Source: an uncultured Bacteroidales bacterium
GTDB lineage: Bacteria; Bacteroidota; Bacteroidia; Bacteroidales; P3
Direction: 5' to 3'
Assembly (NCBI GenBank): GCA_900319595.1
Contig: ONOZ01000053.1
Span: 1-5,453, forward strand
DNA length: 5,453 nucleotides
Position 1 is the first letter of the stretch. Every line of letters begins with the position of its first letter. Positions 1 through 5,453 of this stretch are shown piece by piece. The notes under the pieces are model-generated. The model was not told the origin of the DNA. It saw nothing but the letters and a program-made list of their open reading frames with translations, and did not search any database. Position numbers and translations under genes: made by a program.

Positions 1-23
1 ATATACACCATTTCTCAAATCAC

Positions 24-233
24 TACTTTTTTTGCTGTAATACGTGTTTTTTGTAGTGTAGATTTTGAGTTGATTTGAGTAATTAGTGAATTTTGTAGTG
101 TGGATTTTGAGTTGATTTGAGTAATTAGTGAATTTTGTAGTGTAGATTTTGAATTGATTAGTGTGGATTTTGAATTTTTTGCTGTAATTAGTAAATTTTT
201 TAGTGTATTTAGTGGAGTGTTTAGTGAAATTAG
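24..233. repeat. 21-bp-periodic tandem repeat with 42-bp higher-order unit
   Basis: Ten imperfect 21-bp units fill this stretch. The clearest part is a 42-bp unit: 53-94 and 95-136 differ at one base only (a60 versus g102), and a third, diverged copy begins at 137. The element GATTTTGA recurs at 61, 103, 145 and 166, so spacings are 42, 42 and 21. A flanking 14-mer, TTTTTTGCTGTAAT, occurs at 28-41 and again at 175-188, 147 bp (7 x 21) apart. Because the period is a multiple of three, the minus strand stays open and reads as heptads such as NSKSTLQ and LITQINS. All plus frames across the best copies contain stops. The array ends about 40 bp before the start of the thioredoxin-like gene. Its function is unknown; a minisatellite that changes length by slippage is the simplest reading. 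Confidence 0.85.
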
Positions 234-273
234 AAAAATTTGTTGTAAATTCGCTGCAAAAATTACTGGAAAA

Positions 274-786
274 ATGAAAAAATTTACTCTGATAATCGTA
301 TTCTTTACTCTAATCATTGACGTGAATTCTGCAACCGCTCAAGTAAATACTCAAAATATTAAATTGGATACTTTTAATAAATATACCAATCCTCATATCG
401 GTACTATCGCTCCTGATTTCCGTTACATAATTAGTGAAAATGATACCGTCTTTTCTCTGCACAACCTCGTAAATGATAGTATTATTCTGCTCTTTTACAG
501 TATTAATTGCTCCCATTGCACAAAAGAAATTAAAAAACTCAGAAAAAATAAAATCCTTAACTCTAAAATTGACAATAATCTCTGTATTCTGCTGACTATT
601 CCCCCTGATGCGTCAATTGATGAGTGGAAAGAGTACGTCAATTACATGCCTAAAAATTGGATTAACGCATATTGCCTCGATAATGACAGTATTATTAGCA
701 ACTATTTGTGGAAAGTGCCGCAGATTTTCTCTATCGATAAAAATAAATGCATAATTCACGTCGAAATGTTCAGTGAATATGACTGA
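274..786 (+). CDS. Short exported thioredoxin-fold protein (CSHC motif)
   Basis: This 170-residue protein has an N-terminal signal peptide (MKK, a hydrophobic stretch at about 5-15, and a probable AxA-type cleavage near SATA-Q, residues 19-23), so it should act in the periplasm. The mature part has a thioredoxin/AhpC-TSA look: APDF at 46-49, a hydrophobic strand leading into C79-S-H-C82, and VP at 148-149 where thioredoxins carry the cis-proline. The family makes, breaks or isomerises disulfides, or reduces peroxides; CxxC favours a thiol-disulfide role, but the partner is unknown. Odd points: the residue before the first cysteine is Asn rather than Trp, there are three further cysteines (C104, C134, C159), and the chain stops soon after the last expected strands, so the C-terminal helix seems missing. 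The start at 274 was chosen because it gives a clean signal peptide; the frame is open from ATG 154, but that extension is repeat-derived. A weak -7-like TAAATTCG lies at 246-253. The next gene, aroQ, starts 54 nt downstream. Confidence 0.72.
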   Translation: MKKFTLIIVFFTLIIDVNSATAQVNTQNIKLDTFNKYTNPHIGTIAPDFRYIISENDTVFSLHNLVNDSIILLFYSINCSHCTKEIKKLRKNKILNSKIDNNLCILLTIPPDASIDEWKEYVNYMPKNWINAYCLDNDSIISNYLWKVPQIFSIDKNKCIIHVEMFSEYD

Positions 787-813
787 GATTACTGCAATTT
801 GTATTTTTTTTAC

Positions 814-821
814 TAATTTTG
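814..821 (+). promoter_or_regulatory. Putative Bacteroidota -7 promoter element for aroQ
   Basis: TAATTTTG matches the Bacteroidota sigma-factor -7 consensus TAnnTTTG exactly and lies 19 nt before the aroQ start. Transcription would begin around 825-830, giving a very short leader. The -33 element (consensus TTTG, about 19-21 nt upstream) is poor: 791-794 reads ACTG. A perfect TTTG at 798-801 is only 12 nt away, which is too close. In sequence this AT-rich an exact 8-mer match can arise by chance, so this is a suggestion only. Confidence 0.4.
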
Positions 822-840
822 CAAATCAAATTACTCTAAT

Positions 841-1293
841 ATGAATGACAATAACACGAAAAAATTTCTTATTATCAATGGTCCAAATCTTAATCTCTTA
901 GGAAAAAGAGAAATTGACACGTATGGCAAAATTAGTTTCACGGATTATTTGGATACGTTGAGAAATGAATTTAGTAATTGCGAAATCCATTACTTTCAAT
1001 CCAATATTGAAGGCGAAATTATCACTAAAATTCAAGATTTTGTCTGTGATGGTATCATTATTAACGCTGGTGGTTACAGTCATACCTCTGTTGCTATCCG
1101 TGATGCCATACAATACAGAACCGATAACTCTAATCAAGACAATATTAAGGTAATTGAAGTGCATATTTCCAATATCTACGCCCGCGAAGAGTTTCGTCAT
1201 CAAAGTCTTTTGTCTAATGCGTGCAACGGTTCCATAATCGGATTCGGTTTGAAGGGATATAAATTGGCTATATTCTCATTATTGTGCGATTAA
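841..1293 (+). CDS. aroQ: Type II 3-dehydroquinate dehydratase
   Basis: AroQ catalyses the third step of the shikimate pathway, the dehydration of 3-dehydroquinate to 3-dehydroshikimate, in the cytoplasm, usually as a dodecamer. The 150-residue sequence is complete and shows all the family signatures: INGPNLNLLG (12-21), the flexible-lid segment with R23 and catalytic Y28, QSNIEGE (53-59), INAGGYSHTS (74-83) with N75 and H81, EVHISN (106-111) with H108, and REEFRHQS (115-122) with R115 and R119, then GFGLKGY (134-140). By family knowledge Y28 and the H108 region act in acid-base catalysis and N75, H81 and the arginines bind substrate or the lid. One oddity is a polar segment of about seven extra residues around RTDNSNQDN (93-101), between the helix after H81 and the strand before H108. 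There is no Shine-Dalgarno sequence; the start is fixed by the N-terminal strand. No terminator is seen before the next gene, 41 nt away. Confidence 0.96.
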   Translation: MNDNNTKKFLIINGPNLNLLGKREIDTYGKISFTDYLDTLRNEFSNCEIHYFQSNIEGEIITKIQDFVCDGIIINAGGYSHTSVAIRDAIQYRTDNSNQDNIKVIEVHISNIYAREEFRHQSLLSNACNGSIIGFGLKGYKLAIFSLLCD

Positions 1294-1334
1294 AGCAGAT
1301 AATAAATTAACAAATACTAATAATTTCGAATGGA

Positions 1335-2402
1335 ATGGAGATAAGATTGACGCAATTTGTGAAAATACTAATATTGTGTGTGATATCAGTTAGTTTTTTT
1401 GCCTGTTGGGAAGATGGAATTGAGGAATCGGTAACTGAAATAGAGAATACAGATGGTTTATTTGTGCTTTGCGAAGGAGTAATGGGGCATAACAATTCGT
1501 CACTTGACTTTTTCTCGTTTGAAGATAACACAACAAAGAAAAATATCTACGCTTCCATAAACTCACAAGGCTTAGGAGAAACTGCAAATGCCATGATAAA
1601 ATTGCAAAACGAGTTATGGATTGTCGTTAATGGCTCGGCAATGGTTTCTGTTGTGAATGCGTCAAATGGAAAGATAGTAAAGGTTATTCCAATTGTTGAT
1701 GAAAATGGTAGGAATCGTAGTCCGAGAAATCTGGTATATCATAATGGGTTTGTATATGTAAGTTGTTTTGATGGTAATGTAGTAAAGATTGCAGCAAAGT
1801 CAAAAAATGTCGTAAGCGTATTGCACACCGAAGGAAGAAACCCTGAAGGTATAGCAGTGTTAGAAGATAAAATTTATGTAGCAAATAGCGGTGGTTTGTC
1901 TTTTCCAAATTATGACAATACTATATCGGTTATAAATGTAGAAAATTTCACTATTGAAAAAATGATAGTAGTAAAAGACAATCCACAACGTATAAAAGCC
2001 TATGGCGATAGAGTTTATGCTGTTTCCACAGGAGACTATACCTCGGATTATCGTATGACTATTATAAAAAATGGCAAAAAGGTAGATTCTATAGATATAA
2101 ATGCTATGGATTTTGCTTTTAATAATGGCAATATGTACTATATAGATTTTAAATATGGTAGCAATAAAATAGGATTAAAGAAACTTGATGTTAGTAATTT
2201 GCATGCTGAACCTAAGGACTTTGCACAAGTACCTAATAATTTGATAAATCCATATCGTATAAACATTATTGACAATATTATTTATGTAACGGATGCAAAA
2301 AACTTCACTGTCTCGGGTGAAGTATTCGCATTTAATGAAAATGGAGTCTTGTCATATTCATTCCCAACCTCTATTGGTCCTAACACGATAATAAAAAAAT
2401 AA
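1335..2402 (+). CDS. Surface-type lipoprotein, YncE/DUF5074-like beta-propeller (possibly BtuG-like)
   Basis: This 355-residue protein begins with a lipoprotein signal peptide: hydrophobic residues 8-23 and FFAC with the acylated cysteine at C24. The cysteine is followed by W-E-D-G-I-E-E; acidic residues at this place act as an export signal to the cell surface in Bacteroidota, so a surface-exposed outer-membrane lipoprotein is inferred. The rest looks like a multi-bladed beta-propeller. GLFVLCEG (41-48) with GHNNSSLDFF (51-60) resembles the opening of the Bacteroidales DUF5074/YncE-type proteins, and NPEGIAVLEDKIYVANSGG (169-187), DRVYAV (225-230) and NIIYVTD (314-320) are typical blade repeats. 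The group includes BtuG, the vitamin B12-capturing partner of the TonB-dependent receptor BtuB, but many members have no known ligand. No receptor gene lies nearby, and no cobalamin riboswitch fits the 41-nt upstream gap, so B12 binding is only a possibility. The ATG at 1330 is out of frame; 1335 gives the signal peptide. rarA starts 6 nt after the stop. Confidence 0.82.
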   Translation: MEIRLTQFVKILILCVISVSFFACWEDGIEESVTEIENTDGLFVLCEGVMGHNNSSLDFFSFEDNTTKKNIYASINSQGLGETANAMIKLQNELWIVVNGSAMVSVVNASNGKIVKVIPIVDENGRNRSPRNLVYHNGFVYVSCFDGNVVKIAAKSKNVVSVLHTEGRNPEGIAVLEDKIYVANSGGLSFPNYDNTISVINVENFTIEKMIVVKDNPQRIKAYGDRVYAVSTGDYTSDYRMTIIKNGKKVDSIDINAMDFAFNNGNMYYIDFKYGSNKIGLKKLDVSNLHAEPKDFAQVPNNLINPYRINIIDNIIYVTDAKNFTVSGEVFAFNENGVLSYSFPTSIGPNTIIKK

Positions 2403-2408
2403 TTTAAT

Positions 2409-3686
2409 ATGAAACCTTTGGCTGAAATATTACGACCTCAATTACTTGATGATTACATTGGACAAAAACATTTAGTAAGTAAAGGGGCTATTTTGCGAAA
2501 TTCTATAGAAAATGGGACTATTCCATCTATGATTTTGTGGGGTCCTCCCGGAGTTGGCAAAACTACTTTGGCTAATATCATTGCTAATACTTTGGTCATG
2601 CCTTTTTACTCTTTAAGTGCTATAAATTCGGGCGTGAAAGAAGTAAGAGATGTAGTCGATAAAGCAAAACTGCACGGTGGAAATTGTATTTTGTTTATAG
2701 ATGAGATACATCGTTTTTCCAAATCCCAACAAGACTCTTTGCTTGGTGCTGTTGAAAAAGGTATTGTTACTCTTATTGGTGCTACAACCGAAAATCCGTC
2801 TTTTGAAGTCATATCTCCATTGCTTAGTAGGTGTCAAGTGTTTGTATTAAAGCATTTAGAAAAAGAGGATTTGCACGTTTTGATTGATAAAGCCAAAGAA
2901 TATGTTGAAAAAAATGAAGATTGCAAAATAGATATTAAGGAAACCGAAGCCTTGATGAGAATTTCTGGTGGAGACGCTCGCAAACTATTGAATGCTTTTG
3001 AGGTTGTATGTTCGCAAAGTTTGATTGGAAATAATTCAGATCACAAAACAATAGATATAACTAACGAGTTGGTTAGTAAGATTATACAACAAAATCTATC
3101 CATGTATGACAAAAAGGGAGAGAATCATTATGATATTATATCGGCATTCATAAAGAGTTTGAGAGGTTCCGACCCAAATGCAGCGGTCTATTGGTTGGCA
3201 AGAATGATAGATAGTGGGGAAGACCCATTGTTTATTGCCCGCAGAATGTTAATACTTGCTAGCGAAGATATTGGCAATGCTAATCCAAACGCTTTGCTAT
3301 TGGCTAACACATGTTTTGATGCCGTCAATAAAATTGGCTACCCTGAATGTCGTATAATACTCTCTCAAACAGCAATTTATCTTGCTACTTCAAAAAAATC
3401 AAATGCAAGTTACATAGCTATTGATTCAGCCTTGGCAGAAATTAGACAGAGCGGAGATTTGCCTGTACCTATGCATATAAGAAACGCACCTACAAAATTG
3501 ATGAAACAATTAGGGTATGGAGATAATTATAAATATGCACACGATTACGAAGGCAATTTTGTTCAGCAACAGTTTCTTCCAGATGAAATAAAAGGCAAAA
3601 AATTCTACGACCCACAAGATAACGACAAAGAGAATAAAATTAGAAATGACTTAAAACAAAAATGGTTTGGTGTCTACGATTATTAA
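2409..3686 (+). CDS. rarA: Replication-associated recombination protein A (AAA+ ATPase, MgsA/WRNIP1 family)
   Basis: RarA is a cytoplasmic tetrameric AAA+ ATPase related to clamp-loader subunits. It acts at stalled replication forks and at single-stranded/double-stranded DNA junctions. All 425 residues look intact, close to the usual length. The ATPase module comes first: Walker A GPPGVGKT (45-52), Walker B ILFIDE (94-99) followed by the family-typical HRFSKSQQD, sensor 1 ATTENPSF (125-132, N129), arginine finger in LLSRCQ (R141), and sensor 2 SGGDARKLLNAFE (186-198, R191). The C-terminal tetramerisation/MgsA domain starts near KGENHYD (236-242) and includes SLRGSDPNAAVYWLARM (250-266), ASEDIGNANP (284-293) and the LPVPMHIRNAPTKLMK block (351-366). 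The start lies 6 nt after the lipoprotein stop with no Shine-Dalgarno sequence, which suggests co-transcription. The final codons (KWFGVYDY) also form the left arm of the downstream hairpin terminator, an overlap of coding and regulatory sequence. Confidence 0.96.
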   Translation: MKPLAEILRPQLLDDYIGQKHLVSKGAILRNSIENGTIPSMILWGPPGVGKTTLANIIANTLVMPFYSLSAINSGVKEVRDVVDKAKLHGGNCILFIDEIHRFSKSQQDSLLGAVEKGIVTLIGATTENPSFEVISPLLSRCQVFVLKHLEKEDLHVLIDKAKEYVEKNEDCKIDIKETEALMRISGGDARKLLNAFEVVCSQSLIGNNSDHKTIDITNELVSKIIQQNLSMYDKKGENHYDIISAFIKSLRGSDPNAAVYWLARMIDSGEDPLFIARRMLILASEDIGNANPNALLLANTCFDAVNKIGYPECRIILSQTAIYLATSKKSNASYIAIDSALAEIRQSGDLPVPMHIRNAPTKLMKQLGYGDNYKYAHDYEGNFVQQQFLPDEIKGKKFYDPQDNDKENKIRNDLKQKWFGVYDY

Positions 3687-3710
3687 CATAATCTCACCAA
3701 ACCATTTTTT
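3658..3710. terminator. Bidirectional intrinsic terminator between convergent genes
   Basis: AAAAATGGTTTGGTG (3658-3672) is the exact reverse complement of CACCAAACCATTTTT (3695-3709), a perfect 15-bp stem. On the plus strand it ends in six Ts (3705-3710). On the minus strand the same structure ends in TTTTTGTTTT, so it can stop transcripts from both rarA and the convergent transporter gene. Inside the 22-nt loop a second perfect 6-bp stem forms, GATTAT (3678-3683) with ATAATC (3688-3693), closing a TAAC tetraloop (3684-3687). The two stems are separated by 5 nt on the left and 1 nt on the right. The left arm lies within the rarA coding sequence. Confidence 0.88.
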
Positions 3711-3741
3711 CTAACTTAATTATAGACTTGTATTATCTTTT

Positions 3742-5421
3742 TTAGTTCTTTTTACCAGTTATTGCCTCCGTTACATTTATCACATAATCGCCTAATTTCT
3801 CCAATTGAGCGAACATATTACTGTATGCAATTCCTATTTGATAAGAATAACTGTTGTGTTGTACGGCTTCAGTATGTTCTTCCCTTAAAATATCGCGTAA
3901 ATTATTGATTTGGTTTTCAAAATTCTCCGCCTCGTCTAACTTTACATTGATATACATTTCCGACAAATTGGTATTCATCTGTTTTATTGCCATATCAACT
4001 AAATTAAACATATTTTTAATGTTTTCATTCATATGTTCGGAAAACTCTATATGCTGTTTATTCCTATTTTCTATTGCCAAAGATAATTGATAACATGAAT
4101 CACCTATGCTTTCTAAGTTATCTACAATTTTTAGCATACTCTCAACTTCCTTAGAAGCCTTAGCTGACAATCCGTTCTCAGAAACATTGGTCAAATATCT
4201 CGCAATCTCAACTTCCATTCTATCCGTAATTTCCTCATATTTTTGAGTGCGTTCGGCAAGTTTTGAGAATTGTTTAGAATCTTGCATATCAAAGAGTTCT
4301 GGAATAAATTCAAACATTTTTTCTACACGTTTAGAGAAAACTTCTATCTCTTTTTTTGCTGGTTCAAGTGCAATTTCTCCCGTAGGCATAATACTATGTT
4401 GAATATATTTCAAACGGAATTCCTCTTCATCGTCAGTATCTGGTACAAGTTTGTAAAGTACTTTTATCATTGTAGGTATAAGCCAAACTAATACTCCAGA
4501 ATTTACAATATTAAAGAATGAATGAAAACAAGCAAGTGCAACAGGAACACTTATTGAGTTTGTCATTGGGTCGTCAAAACCTAATAGCATAGTTATCAAA
4601 CGTATAAGCCACATAACAGGATGGAAAAGAATAAGTATCCATACAACACCAGTTAAATTAAATAGAAAATGTGCCCTTGCTGCACGTTTTGCTGTACGAT
4701 TTGCTACCATTGCAGCAATATTAGCAGTTATAGTCGTTCCAATATTTTCTCCTAAACATAAAGCACAAGCCATTTCAAAGTTGATTAGCCCGTTAGCACA
4801 CATAACAAGGGTTACAGCCATCATCGCTGTTGAAGATTGTATTGCAAAAGTTACTATGGAACCTATAAATACAAATAAAAGTATAGAAAAATAGCCGTAT
4901 GAAGACATGTTACTTACATATTCCATAAGATATGCATATTCTGGTTGCGAAAAATCTGGTACCATTTTTTGCATAATAGCCAAACCATAAAATATTAGTG
5001 CAAAACCTACAAGGAAACTACCGTGTGCTTTGTACTTTTTAGTCATTATTAAAGGTATGGCAAATGCTACTATCGGCATACAAAAATCTTTGATAGAAAA
5101 ACTAAATCCTAATAAAGAAATAATCCAAGCCGTAAGTGTAGTACCAATATTTGCCCCCATAATTATAGATATTGCTCCAGCCAAAGACAACAAGCCTGCA
5201 TTTACAAAACTTACTGCCATAACGATAGTTGCAGCCGATGCATTCATTACTATTGTCATTCCAACACCTGTAAGAATACCTTTGAAAGGATTAGAAGTCA
5301 TTTTGCCAAGCAGAGAACGCAATTTGTCGCCTGCTATTTTTTGTAAGTTATCACTCATTATTGTCATTCCGTAAAGAAATAACCCTAATGCACCGAAAAA
5401 TGTCAAAACTGTAAGTACCAT
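3742..5421 (-). CDS. Na+/phosphate cotransporter family protein with C-terminal PhoU-like domain
   Basis: This inner-membrane protein of 559 residues belongs to the bacterial Na/Pi-cotransporter (SLC34/NptA-like) type. The family couples Na+ to phosphate movement, though the substrate of this member is not proven. The two inverted family repeats are visible. Numbered from the TTG three codons upstream, GANIGTT is at 92-98 and its partner GENIGTT at 227-233. The second repeat has the canonical QSSTA (198-202). The first has N-A-S-A-A (63-67) where QSSSA is expected. Hydrophobic segments fill about 5-325. The remainder, about 345-560, is charged and helical like PhoU, a domain often attached to this family and thought to be regulatory. 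The ATG at 5421 was preferred over the in-frame TTG at 5430 because it gives the usual short N-terminus before FGALGLFLYGM. It converges on rarA and shares its terminator. The only upstream sequence (5422-5453) is AT-rich; a TTTG lies too close to the start to call a promoter. Confidence 0.92.
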   Translation of the reverse strand: MVLTVLTFFGALGLFLYGMTIMSDNLQKIAGDKLRSLLGKMTSNPFKGILTGVGMTIVMNASAATIVMAVSFVNAGLLSLAGAISIIMGANIGTTLTAWIISLLGFSFSIKDFCMPIVAFAIPLIMTKKYKAHGSFLVGFALIFYGLAIMQKMVPDFSQPEYAYLMEYVSNMSSYGYFSILLFVFIGSIVTFAIQSSTAMMAVTLVMCANGLINFEMACALCLGENIGTTITANIAAMVANRTAKRAARAHFLFNLTGVVWILILFHPVMWLIRLITMLLGFDDPMTNSISVPVALACFHSFFNIVNSGVLVWLIPTMIKVLYKLVPDTDDEEEFRLKYIQHSIMPTGEIALEPAKKEIEVFSKRVEKMFEFIPELFDMQDSKQFSKLAERTQKYEEITDRMEVEIARYLTNVSENGLSAKASKEVESMLKIVDNLESIGDSCYQLSLAIENRNKQHIEFSEHMNENIKNMFNLVDMAIKQMNTNLSEMYINVKLDEAENFENQINNLRDILREEHTEAVQHNSYSYQIGIAYSNMFAQLEKLGDYVINVTEAITGKKN

Positions 5422-5453
5422 CTTTATCAAATTTTAAAGTTACTAAATAATTA

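Noticed and set aside
9..11. Minus-strand ATG that could begin a gene leaving the window
   Set aside because: Only about four codons are visible, so nothing can be supported.
154..273. N-terminal extension of the thioredoxin-like protein from the upstream ATG
   Set aside because: The 40 extra residues are encoded by decaying repeat sequence and would bury an otherwise clean signal peptide starting at 274.
15..317. 100-codon open frame on the minus strand across the tandem repeat
   Set aside because: Its open state follows from a repeat period divisible by three. The product is low-complexity heptads, it has no recognisable domain, and its start lies inside the thioredoxin-like gene.
779..844. 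Short +1-frame continuation after the thioredoxin-like gene, ending in an ATGA overlap with aroQ
   Set aside because: The 21-residue peptide shows no similarity to a thioredoxin C-terminal helix, and the region carries a plausible promoter element instead.
1321..1328. TAATTTCG as a -7 promoter element for the lipoprotein gene
   Set aside because: One mismatch to the consensus, no -33 element at the right distance, and transcription would begin at the start codon itself.
5030..5374. 114-codon plus-strand open frame opposite the transporter gene
   Set aside because: It is the antisense shadow of the membrane domain of a clearly conserved protein and has no features of its own.
5428..5430. TTG start for the transporter gene
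   Set aside because: An in-frame ATG three codons later gives a normal N-terminus, and neither start has a Shine-Dalgarno sequence to favour it.

Overview
The window is AT-rich and most likely comes from a member of the Bacteroidota, probably Bacteroidales. Three things point there. Starts lack Shine-Dalgarno sequences and sit in A/T-rich leaders. A TAnnTTTG-type -7 element precedes one gene. A surface-type lipoprotein carries acidic residues right after its lipobox cysteine and belongs to the YncE/DUF5074 beta-propeller type common in that group. The species cannot be read from the sequence.

Layout. Positions 1-273 hold no convincing gene but contain a 21-bp-periodic tandem repeat (24-233) with a near-perfect 42-bp higher-order unit. 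Four genes follow on the plus strand: a short exported thioredoxin-fold protein (274-786), type II 3-dehydroquinate dehydratase aroQ (841-1293), a beta-propeller lipoprotein (1335-2402) and the AAA+ ATPase gene rarA (2409-3686). The lipoprotein and rarA are only 6 nt apart and are probably co-transcribed. A strong hairpin at 3658-3710, which starts inside the rarA coding sequence, separates this block from a convergent minus-strand gene for a Na+/phosphate-cotransporter-family protein with a PhoU-like tail (3742-5421). The last 32 bases are that gene's leader.

The genes do not form an obvious single pathway: shikimate-pathway enzyme, replication-fork maintenance, envelope redox protein, envelope ligand-binding or unknown propeller, and anion transport. 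Most of the window looks like ordinary chromosomal housekeeping sequence. I found no convincing new multi-gene system. The points most worth a second look are the tandem repeat, a nested hairpin that places the rarA stop codon in its apical loop, the loss of the usual QSSS motif in the first half of the Na/Pi transporter, and a sharp change in isoleucine codon use between aroQ and the lipoprotein gene.
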